Shown here in pieces: positions 1 to 6,068 of a DNA stretch of 6,213 nt (positions are counted from its first letter, which is position 1; each line of letters starts with the position of its first letter). The notes below the pieces were generated by a model. The model worked only from the letters and a program-made list of their open reading frames with translations, did not search any database and was not told the origin of the DNA. This DNA is from Rickettsia typhi (GTDB lineage: Bacteria > Pseudomonadota > Alphaproteobacteria > Rickettsiales > UBA1997). The stretch covers positions 1 to 6,213 of the forward strand of contig CAMDMO010000090.1 in assembly GCA_945902255.1 (NCBI GenBank), in the 5' to 3' direction. A program made the position numbers and the translations under genes.

Positions 1-114
1 GGCTATTTAATTAATATTTTTGGTAAATTAGGATTGCCTTTTGCTATAGTTTTTTGCTGTATAACTTATTTAACTTTTTTGGTAATTTATGAAAAAAAAT
101 TCATTAAAAAATAA
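1..114 (+). CDS. C-terminal end of an integral membrane protein (partial, possibly MFS transporter)
   Basis: The window opens inside a + strand reading frame that runs 37 codons to a TAA. The visible peptide begins GYLINIFGKLG. It continues with about 20 strongly hydrophobic residues (LPFAIVFCCITYLTFLVIY) and ends in a basic tail, EKKFIKK. This is the pattern of a last transmembrane helix followed by a short positively charged cytoplasmic tail. The GYLIN-FGKLGLP lead-in resembles the region before helix 12 of major facilitator transporters, but that is an impression from too little sequence to assign a family. The frame overlaps the start of pdxJ by 26 bases in another frame, which suggests the two genes are co-transcribed and perhaps translationally coupled. 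The 5' part lies outside the window. Confidence 0.62.
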   Translation, partial: GYLINIFGKLGLPFAIVFCCITYLTFLVIYEKKFIKK

Positions 115-832
115 AATTCGCTTAGGAGTTAACATAGATCATGTAGCCACTATTCGCAATGCTCGCGGCGGTTCACATCCCGACCCAATTAACGCCGCAA
201 TTTTAGCACAAAAAGCAAAGGCTGATGGCATTACCATTCATTTGCGTGAAGATAGAAGACACATTCGCGATGAAGATTTAGCGCGCTTAAAAAAAGAAAT
301 AAAATTACCAATCAATCTTGAAATGGCCGCCACTAAAGAGATGTTAGAAATAGCTCTTAAAACCAAGCCTAATGCGGTTTGTTTTGTTCCTGAAAAAAGA
401 AAAGAAGTTACTACTGAAGGTGGACTTAATGTGGTAAAATATAGTAAAAATTTAGAAGAAATGATTAAGAAAATTAAAGCGAAAAAAATTCGTGTTTCGC
501 TTTTCGTTGATGCAAATGAAGAACAAATTTATCAGGCAAAAAAAATTGGTGCAGATATTGTTGAGTTGCATAGCGGTGAGTTTTGCCACGCTACTGGAAA
601 ACAACGCGAAATTGAATTAGCGAAGATAAAAAAATGCGCTAAATTAGCGGATGAATTAGGCTTAGAATGCCACGCCGGTCACGGACTTAATTACGAAACC
701 GCCAAAATACTTGCTAAAATTCCACAAATTATTGAGTTGAATATTGGGCATTTTTTGATTGGTGAGGCAATATTTCACGGTCTATCAGAGGTGATTAAAA
801 AGATGCGCAAAGCAATTGGAAGAAGGGCTTAA
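89..832 (+). CDS. pdxJ: Pyridoxine 5'-phosphate synthase PdxJ
   Basis: This cytosolic enzyme makes the pyridine ring in the DXP-dependent vitamin B6 pathway. It condenses 1-deoxy-D-xylulose 5-phosphate with 3-amino-2-oxopropyl phosphate to give pyridoxine 5'-phosphate. The 247-residue protein is the usual length and carries the family's diagnostic segments: GVNIDHVATIRNARGG (13-28), the ITIHLREDRRHI segment (48-59), INLEMA (75-80), FVPEKR (99-104), VELHSGEFC (158-166), AGHGLNY (196-202) and ELNIGHFLIGEA near the C terminus. His51, Glu78 and His198 correspond to the catalytic His45, Glu72 and His193 of the E. coli enzyme, so it should be active. The ATG is the only sensible start; the family begins just before RLGVNIDH, and here about 10 extra residues (MKKNSLKNKI) precede it. 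No good Shine-Dalgarno is visible; the start lies within the end of the upstream membrane-protein gene, so translational coupling is likely. It converges on the helicase gene with a 10-bp gap. Confidence 0.97.
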   Translation: MKKNSLKNKIRLGVNIDHVATIRNARGGSHPDPINAAILAQKAKADGITIHLREDRRHIRDEDLARLKKEIKLPINLEMAATKEMLEIALKTKPNAVCFVPEKRKEVTTEGGLNVVKYSKNLEEMIKKIKAKKIRVSLFVDANEEQIYQAKKIGADIVELHSGEFCHATGKQREIELAKIKKCAKLADELGLECHAGHGLNYETAKILAKIPQIIELNIGHFLIGEAIFHGLSEVIKKMRKAIGRRA

Positions 833-849
833 TATTGAAAGATTAAGCC
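826..849. terminator. Shared hairpin across the pdxJ/helicase convergent stop codons
   Basis: A perfect 8-bp stem, GGCTTAAT (826-833) with ATTAAGCC (842-849), encloses an 8-nt loop. The pdxJ stop TAA (830-832) pairs exactly with the helicase stop on the opposite strand (843-845). Being symmetric, it could form in both transcripts and serve as a compact bidirectional terminator or 3'-end stabiliser between convergent genes. There is no T-run on either side, so it is not a classical intrinsic terminator. The termination role is inference; the hairpin itself is seen directly. Confidence 0.5.
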
Positions 850-3101
850 GCTGTAACAAAATCTTTCATCACTGTTTTTTTTCCGCTTTTTTCAAATTCA
901 ATTTCAAGTTTATTTCCATCAACTTCTACAACCTTGCCATAACCAAATTTTTGATGAAAAACTCTTTTGTGAAGATTGCTATTTTCTGATTTAATATTTG
1001 AAGATTTTTTTTGAATTGCCGCAGAAAATATAGAGGAATTTCCAGATTGAATATTAGAAGTTTTAGCTGGAAAAAAACTTGTTTTAGAATTTGGTTTGTA
1101 AGATTTTTTTTCGTCATCTGAAAAACTATATCCATAATTTCCATTGCTGTTTTTATGGCTAGAACCATAACTTCCGCCGCCATAGTTTGAGCCAAAAGAA
1201 ACTTCTTCAAAACTAATTTCTTCCGCTGGCAATTCTTTAATAAATCTAGAAGGAAGGGAATTTTGATAATCACCAAAAACATATCTGGTTTTAGCGTAAG
1301 TTAAGTAAAGATTTTTTTTAGCGCGAGTAATTGCAACATAAAGCAATCTTCTTTCTTCTTCAACGCCGTTGCGCTCTTCAACCGATCTTGAGCTTGGAAA
1401 AATTCCGTCTTCTAATCCAGGAATAAAAACTAAATCAAATTCTAAACCCTTTGCGGCATGCACTGTCATTATATTTACAGCGTCTTGAATTGATTTATCA
1501 TCTTTTGCTTCAACCAAAGAAACATATTCTAAAAACTCAACTAAAGAAGAAAATTCATCCAAACTTCTTACAAATTCTTCAATATTTTCGATTCTTCCTT
1601 GTGCTTCTAAACTATTTTCACTTCTCCACATTTGCACATAACCAGACTCTTTCAAAATAACATCAGCAATGTCGGAAAGTTTACTATTTTCAAGCATTTT
1701 ATTCCATCTATCAATTGAATCGACTAAGAATTTTAATGCATCTTTTGCCTTTCCCTTTAATTCATTTTGTTCAATAGAATTTTTTATTGTCTGAAATAAA
1801 GAGCTTTGATCTGCCTTCGATTTTTCGTAAAGATTATTTATAGTTCCGTCTCCAACTCCGCGTTTTGGAACATTGATAATTCTGCTTAAAGCCAAATCAT
1901 CATTAGGATTTGCGACCACTCTTAGATAGGCAATTGAGTCACGAATTTCCATGCGCTCATAAAATTTTAAACCGCCAATCACGCGATAAGGAAGAGAATT
2001 TTGCATAAAAGCCTCTTCAAATGATCTGGTTTGATAGCCAGCGCGAACTAAAATTGCGACATTTGAAAGCTTTACTTTGCCAGAAGAAAAATTACTTCTT
2101 ATTAAAAGCGATATTGTTTGCGCTTCAGTTCTATCATCATAAAAGGAAATTACTTTTACCTTTTCACCAACTTTTTCAGCGGTCCATAAAGTTTTACCGT
2201 GACGCTCTTTATTATTTGATATTACGGAATCAGCAGCTTTTAAAATATTTCCACTTGAGCGATAATTTTGTTCAAGCCTTATAACTTGCGCATCTGCAAA
2301 ATCTTTTTCAAAGCGTAAGATATTGGCAATATTAGCTCCGCGCCAACTATAAATTGATTGATCATCATCGCCAACGCAGCAAATATTTTTATGAAGCGCT
2401 GCTAAATGCAGCAACCATTTATATTGCCCATTATTCGTATCTTGATATTCATCTACTAAAATATAGCGAAATTTATCTTGGTAATAACTTAACACTTCCG
2501 GCGCTTTAGAAAAAATTTCTAAATTATATAAAAGTAAATCGCCAAAGTCGGCAGCATTCATGCTTTTTAAGCGATATTGATAAGTTTCATAAACTTCACG
2601 CAGCTTGGGAAGAGAAGGGTCTGATGATATGTTGAATTTTGCCGAAGTTATATCCTGATCTTTTAATCGAGAAATTTTATTTAGATAATTTTTTGCCGGA
2701 AATTGTTTTGGATCAATGTTAAAATCAGCAATGATTTGTTTTAACAATCTTAACTGATCGTCAGAATCAATAATTGTAAAATCATTTCGCAATCCCACTA
2801 ATTCAGCATGTCGACGCAAAATTCGTGAAGCGATAGAGTGAAAAGTTCCAATCCATAAATTATTAACATGATCACCAATAATTTCGCCGATTCTTTTTTT
2901 CATTTCAGCGGCAGCTTTATTGGTAAATGTAACTGCAAGAATTTGTAATGGTGATGCAAGATTGGAATTTACGATGTGAATTATTCGAGAAGTTAAAACT
3001 TTAGTTTTTCCTGTGCCAGCTCCTGCCAATACTAATAATGGTCCATCAGTTTTTAGAACAGCTTCTTTTTGCGGAATATTTAGACCTTCAATTAGCGACA
3101 T
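843..3101 (-). CDS. uvrD: UvrD/PcrA-type superfamily 1A DNA helicase
   Basis: This is an ATP-dependent 3'-5' DNA helicase of the UvrD/PcrA/Rep group, acting in nucleotide-excision and mismatch repair and in clearing proteins or stalled complexes from DNA. All helicase motifs are present in the 752 residues: Q motif around NIPQKEAV (8-15), Walker A AGAGTGKT (26-33), motif Ia LAVTFTNKAAAEM (55-67), motif II VDEYQD (216-221), motif III GDDDQSIYSWRGA (244-256), motif IV EQNYRSS (277-283), motif V TVHAAKGLEFDLVF (546-559) and motif VI ERRLLYVAITRAK (583-595). A Ser/Gly/Asn/Tyr/Lys-rich linker (about 635-712) leads to a C-terminal Tudor-like domain (about 713-750, HQKFGYGKVVEVDG). That tail domain is seen in PcrA and UvrD. 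I chose uvrD over pcrA or rep by convention for proteobacteria; the sequence does not separate them cleanly. The ATG start lies 8 residues before the Q motif. No clear Shine-Dalgarno or promoter is visible upstream; a long palindrome lies 34 bp before the start. Confidence 0.95.
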   Translation of the reverse strand: MSLIEGLNIPQKEAVLKTDGPLLVLAGAGTGKTKVLTSRIIHIVNSNLASPLQILAVTFTNKAAAEMKKRIGEIIGDHVNNLWIGTFHSIASRILRRHAELVGLRNDFTIIDSDDQLRLLKQIIADFNIDPKQFPAKNYLNKISRLKDQDITSAKFNISSDPSLPKLREVYETYQYRLKSMNAADFGDLLLYNLEIFSKAPEVLSYYQDKFRYILVDEYQDTNNGQYKWLLHLAALHKNICCVGDDDQSIYSWRGANIANILRFEKDFADAQVIRLEQNYRSSGNILKAADSVISNNKERHGKTLWTAEKVGEKVKVISFYDDRTEAQTISLLIRSNFSSGKVKLSNVAILVRAGYQTRSFEEAFMQNSLPYRVIGGLKFYERMEIRDSIAYLRVVANPNDDLALSRIINVPKRGVGDGTINNLYEKSKADQSSLFQTIKNSIEQNELKGKAKDALKFLVDSIDRWNKMLENSKLSDIADVILKESGYVQMWRSENSLEAQGRIENIEEFVRSLDEFSSLVEFLEYVSLVEAKDDKSIQDAVNIMTVHAAKGLEFDLVFIPGLEDGIFPSSRSVEERNGVEEERRLLYVAITRAKKNLYLTYAKTRYVFGDYQNSLPSRFIKELPAEEISFEEVSFGSNYGGGSYGSSHKNSNGNYGYSFSDDEKKSYKPNSKTSFFPAKTSNIQSGNSSIFSAAIQKKSSNIKSENSNLHKRVFHQKFGYGKVVEVDGNKLEIEFEKSGKKTVMKDFVTAA

Positions 3102-3134
3102 TTAGTAAAGTTTTTATTTATGAATATTGGTAGC

Positions 3135-3300
3135 TATAGCATACTAAACTAATCTTGCATATTTTTAGCGAAGAAGTTTTGAGAAAAAATTGCGACGAAG
3201 AATATAAGCTGTATCAAGTGATACAGCTTATATTCTTCGTCGCAATTTTTTCTCAAAAATTCGAAGTTAAAAATATGCAAGATTAGCTTAGTATGCTATA
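3135..3300. repeat. Near-perfect 166-bp palindrome, possible MITE-like element
   Basis: The left arm (3135-3216) is the reverse complement of the right arm (3219-3300) at 76 of 82 positions, around a 2-bp centre (AG, 3217-3218). The outer 31 or so positions match except at 3148/3287, and the inner 40 (3177-3216 against 3219-3258) match without a break. Five of the six mismatches cluster at 3168-3176, forming one internal bulge. The ends read TATAGCATACTA and TAGTATGCTATA. Because TATA is itself palindromic, it could be either part of the arms or a TA/TATA target duplication. It fills most of the gap between the sulP-CA stop and the helicase start. Any transcript crossing it would fold into one very long hairpin. 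It has no coding capacity. It may be a non-autonomous transposable element, comparable in general type to the palindromic elements known from Rickettsia; the family is not identified. Confidence 0.85.
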
Positions 3301-3339
3301 AGCGCGACTTTGTGAATTTCGCGCTTAGTTTTTGTTTTT
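3299..3339 (+). terminator. GC-rich hairpin with following T-tract, next to the sulP-CA stop
   Basis: A perfect 9-bp stem, TAAGCGCGA (3299-3307) with TCGCGCTTA (3319-3327), encloses an 11-nt loop and is followed on the + strand by GTTTTTGTTTTT. Read on the + strand this is a textbook intrinsic terminator, yet no + strand gene ends here. The - strand transcript of sulP-CA meets the hairpin just after its stop, but preceded by an A-tract and not followed by a U-tract. It may still end or stabilise the sulP-CA mRNA, or block antisense transcription from the left. The structure is clear; its direction of action is uncertain. Confidence 0.55.
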
Positions 3340-5503
3340 AATAGAACTCTACCTCGCCTGTCATCACATTATACATTCCACCGATGATTGCAATTTCTTT
3401 TGCCTCAAGCATTTTTGCAATAATAGAGCTTCTTAGAACAATCTCTTTCATTACCAATTTAACATTTAGAGCCGCTACATTTTCAACGAATTTTTCATTA
3501 CTAGAATCACGATTATGATCAATAATCTTTTCCGCCTCAATTGCCGGATTAATTTTGTGTAATAATCCACTTAAATTGCCCATTTCAACATGATCGCAAG
3601 CGCCTTTAATTGCACCACAGCCACTATGCCCAAGAACCATGATTAATTTTGCCTTCATAACTTTGCAGGCAAATTCCATACTGCCTAAAATATCATTATT
3701 TAGAATATTTCCAGCAATACGACAGCTAAAAATATCGCCCAAACCCTGATCAAAAATTAGCTCAGCAGAAGTTCTAGAGTCAATACAGCTCAACACAAAA
3801 GCAAAGGGATTTTGCTCGCCAGAAGTTTCGTTAACTTGACTCAATAAATTACGATTAATGTTCAAGTTTCCAACAAATCTTCTGTTTCCTTCCTTTAGCA
3901 ACTCAATCGCTTTTTCTGGAGTTAAATCGTGCTGCCTTTCTTTACTAATTGCAGAAATATAATGCTTCCTGCTCACTGGTCCTCTAACCTCAAGATTAAT
4001 TTGACGAGATTTTGAATTTACCTGAAAATCATCAATAATTTCAATTACATCATGATGAATATATTTTGAATTAGTTCCGTCAATTACAACTCTAGAACGA
4101 TTTGGAATATCTTTCAAAAGCTGTAAAATTGTACCCTTATTTAAAAAAGAAATTATTTCAGCAAGTTTAATTAGATGCTCTTTATTCTTGCCGCTTTCAT
4201 CTATAATTCTGTGATAAGAGTTACGAAAATTATTATATAAAACAAAATAAATCGCGACCACCATTCCCATTCCAACACCTTTTAAAAGATCGGTGAAAAG
4301 CATTCCGATAATTGTAGTTATGAATGGCAAAAATTGCTCCCAACCTAAATCATAAATTTCTTTAAAAATTTTTGGCTTAGTTAGTTTATAACCTACAAAT
4401 AAAAGCACGCAGGCAAGACTAGCCAATGGAATCATGTTCAACAGACCCGGAATTGCCAATGCGGCAAGCAATAAAAAGAAACCATGTAAAATTGTAGAAT
4501 CTTTGGTTTTAGCACCAAAAGACGCATTAGCACTGCTTCGCACAATAACTTGCGTAACTGGCAATCCTCCAATTAATCCGCAAACAATATTACCAATTCC
4601 TTGCGCTTTTAGCTCAAGATTGGTTGGCGTTACTCTTTTATATGGATCAATTTTATCAATCGCTTCAACACTTAAAAGCGTTTCAATACTTGCAACAAAA
4701 GCGATTATTAAAGCCATAAAATATATTTTTGGATTTAATAATTGATGAAAATCAGGCGTGATAAAATTTGCAAAAAATCCACTAAAACTTGATGAGACTG
4801 GAATATTAACAATTTGCTTTTGTGTTAATTGAAATGGCAGAATATCCATCTGGATTAAATTATAAAAAATAATTCCAGCAGCAACCACAACAAGTGGCCC
4901 CGGAACTATTTTTAAAGCTTTAATTTTGTTTGATAAAACCTTTTCCCATAAAATTAAAATAGCAATCGACACTAATGAAATCAAAACTGCCGCCAGAGTA
5001 ATTCCACTAAAAATTCTCTCTAGCTCCAGAAAAAACATTTGTCTATCCTGTCTATCAAAAGCAATATCAGCCGGATTATTTTCGTCATATCCCAAGGCGT
5101 GAGGAATTTGCTTTAAAATAATAAGCAGACCAATGCCCGCAAGCATTCCCTTAATTACAGAAGAGGGAAAATAGTAGGCAATTGAACCGCATTTTAAATA
5201 ACCCAAAATAATTTGAATCATTCCCGCAAGAACCACTGCCATCAAAAACGCTGAGTATGATCCGTCTAGCGCAGCTATATAACCAAAAACAATTGTTGCC
5301 AAACCTGCAGCTGGACCACTAACGCCAAGGGGAGAATTACTAATATAACCAACAACAATTCCTCCAACAATTCCAGAGATTACTCCAGCAAATAGTGGCG
5401 CCCCTGAAGCAAGAGCAATTCCTAGACACAAAGGCAGAGCAACAAAAAAGACCACAATACTTGCTGGCAAATCGCGCTTAATATTACGAAAGATTATTTT
5501 CAT
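3338..5503 (-). CDS. SulP-family anion (probable bicarbonate) transporter fused to beta-carbonic anhydrase
   Basis: This 721-residue inner-membrane protein joins three parts. Residues 1 to about 425 are a SulP/SLC26 transporter with many hydrophobic helices. They include family signatures: DLPASIVVFFVALPLCLGIA (11-30), SGPAAGLAT (62-70), SIETLLSVEAIDK (272-284) and GGLPVTQVIVRSSANASFGA (312-331). Residues about 445-508 look like a short STAS domain (SFLNKGTILQLL, VVIDGTNSKYIHHDV). Residues about 527-721 are a beta-carbonic anhydrase with Cys573-Ile-Asp-Ser-Arg577 and His626-Ser-Gly-Cys629, so the zinc ligands Cys573, His626 and Cys629 and the Asp-Arg dyad are intact. SulP-carbonic anhydrase fusions are known in many bacteria and are thought to couple bicarbonate movement to CO2/bicarbonate interconversion; the substrate here is inferred from the fusion. 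The ATG gives the canonical N terminus. The upstream region is extremely AT-rich, with no clear Shine-Dalgarno or strong promoter. Inverted-repeat elements lie on both sides. Confidence 0.95.
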   Translation of the reverse strand: MKIIFRNIKRDLPASIVVFFVALPLCLGIALASGAPLFAGVISGIVGGIVVGYISNSPLGVSGPAAGLATIVFGYIAALDGSYSAFLMAVVLAGMIQIILGYLKCGSIAYYFPSSVIKGMLAGIGLLIILKQIPHALGYDENNPADIAFDRQDRQMFFLELERIFSGITLAAVLISLVSIAILILWEKVLSNKIKALKIVPGPLVVVAAGIIFYNLIQMDILPFQLTQKQIVNIPVSSSFSGFFANFITPDFHQLLNPKIYFMALIIAFVASIETLLSVEAIDKIDPYKRVTPTNLELKAQGIGNIVCGLIGGLPVTQVIVRSSANASFGAKTKDSTILHGFFLLLAALAIPGLLNMIPLASLACVLLFVGYKLTKPKIFKEIYDLGWEQFLPFITTIIGMLFTDLLKGVGMGMVVAIYFVLYNNFRNSYHRIIDESGKNKEHLIKLAEIISFLNKGTILQLLKDIPNRSRVVIDGTNSKYIHHDVIEIIDDFQVNSKSRQINLEVRGPVSRKHYISAISKERQHDLTPEKAIELLKEGNRRFVGNLNINRNLLSQVNETSGEQNPFAFVLSCIDSRTSAELIFDQGLGDIFSCRIAGNILNNDILGSMEFACKVMKAKLIMVLGHSGCGAIKGACDHVEMGNLSGLLHKINPAIEAEKIIDHNRDSSNEKFVENVAALNVKLVMKEIVLRSSIIAKMLEAKEIAIIGGMYNVMTGEVEFY

Positions 5504-5558
5504 AGTTTATAATTTAATTTATTAAAAAGATTTTTTTTAAGAACCCGTCCTAAAGCAA

Positions 5559-5711
5559 ACTATGAGACTTTCGCAAAATTAGGATTTTTCGAGGAATTTT
5601 GAGTTTTACTAAATTTGTGAGAAGGTAAGCGTATTAGATATACGAGCTCTCGAGCAAATTTAGTAAAACTCAAAATTACCGAAAAAGACAATTTTGCGAC
5701 AGTCTCACTAT
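5559..5711. mobile_element. MITE-like inverted-repeat element with flanking ACTAT direct repeats
   Basis: A 143-bp element (5564-5706) starts GAGACTTTCGCAAAATT and ends with its inverted copy (5690-5706; 1 mismatch in 17). A second, perfect 23-bp inverted pair lies inside (5595-5617 with 5655-5677). Between the two stems are unequal arms of 14 and 12 nt containing a shared TTTTTCG core. The 37-bp central loop holds a small apical stem, CGTAT (5630-5634) with ATACG (5640-5644). ACTAT flanks it on both sides (5559-5563 and 5707-5711); the direct repeat can be read as ACTATGA, since the next two bases also match. Terminal inverted repeats plus a target duplication and no coding capacity are the marks of a MITE mobilised in trans. 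The GAG-initial ends recall some IS5-related insertion sequences, but that link is from memory and weak. Confidence 0.72.
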
Positions 5712-5983
5712 GAAAAATTTGGTGGGGGCGTTATAACTCCAACAGCAAAACTCAATGGGGTTAAATAATTTTTATTATCAATATTTTTTGAGATATATTT
5801 TGAGGTAAGAAATTCAAATGCGCTGTGATTAGCAACTTCAAAATCTTCTGATTCTAAATTGTTTTTTGATGGCACTTCTTCCTTTTCAAAAGAAGCCATT
5901 GGAACTTTTTTATAAGCAGCTATCGAGCTCTGAAAGTTCCACAATAGACCGATGGAGATTAATATGATTATTAGTGATTTCAT
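5708..5983 (-). CDS. Small predicted exported protein of unknown function
   Basis: This 91-residue protein is not recognised. Its N terminus is a classic Sec signal: MKS, then a hydrophobic core (LIIILISIGLLWNF), then a polar stretch ending SSIAAYKK with likely cleavage near SIA-AY (about residue 22). A type I-like anchor cannot be ruled out. The mature part is about 70 residues, hydrophilic, with an acidic/basic segment (FEKEEVPSKNNLESEDFEV). It has no cysteines and ends in a Pro-rich tail, ITPPPNFS. The signal peptide and a plausible promoter upstream argue that it is real. The ATG is preceded by AAGATAA, a weak purine-rich element. The stop TAG lies in the direct repeat bordering the MITE-like element, so that element inserted right at the gene's end without changing the stop. 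The gene starts 85 bp downstream of the methyltransferase gene, in the same direction. No function can be given. Confidence 0.65.
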   Translation of the reverse strand: MKSLIIILISIGLLWNFQSSIAAYKKVPMASFEKEEVPSKNNLESEDFEVANHSAFEFLTSKYISKNIDNKNYLTPLSFAVGVITPPPNFS

Positions 5984-6018
5984 TTATCTTAATTAGTTAA
6001 AAACTTGGTTATTTTTAA

Positions 6019-6046
6019 ATTCTATTTTTTTGATTAAAAAAAACAA
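6019..6046 (-). promoter_or_regulatory. Candidate sigma70-type promoter for the small exported protein
   Basis: On the - strand, TTGTTT (6041-6046) and TAGAAT (6019-6024) are separated by 16 bp. The -10 box matches TATAAT at 5 of 6 positions. Transcription would start about 28 bases before the ATG at 5983. In sequence this AT-rich, chance matches are common, so this is only a candidate. Confidence 0.35.
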
Positions 6047-6068
6047 GTATCTCAAGCAATATGAAGGC

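Noticed and set aside
926..1282. 118-codon open frame on the - strand
   Set aside because: It lies wholly inside the helicase gene in another frame. The peptide is unrelated to any family I know, and the helicase frame here encodes a conserved tail domain.
1451..1660. 69-codon open frame on the + strand
   Set aside because: It is antisense to conserved helicase sequence, including motif V, and its Leu/His/Lys/Phe-rich composition is typical of a shadow frame.
2021..2284. 87-codon open frame on the + strand
   Set aside because: It is antisense to the helicase core around the region following motif IV; no independent coding signal.
3135..3300. CRISPR or tandem-repeat array
   Set aside because: There is one dyad only, with no spaced direct repeats.
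4434..4745. 103-codon open frame on the + strand
   Set aside because: It is antisense to the most conserved SulP transmembrane segment (the ETLL and VIVRSSAN motifs).
5504..5558. Promoter for sulP-CA
   Set aside because: Several TATAAA- or TAAATT-like strings exist in this very AT-rich stretch, but none has a matching -35 box at proper spacing, so I do not list one.
3135..5706. The two inverted-repeat elements as copies of one family
   Set aside because: Apart from a short TTGCGAC string and general AT-richness, their ends, arms and centres differ.
6036..6060. Possible terminator after the methyltransferase stop (8 Ts on the - strand)
   Set aside because: The T-run is there, but no stable stem precedes it; the -35 candidate of the downstream promoter overlaps it instead.
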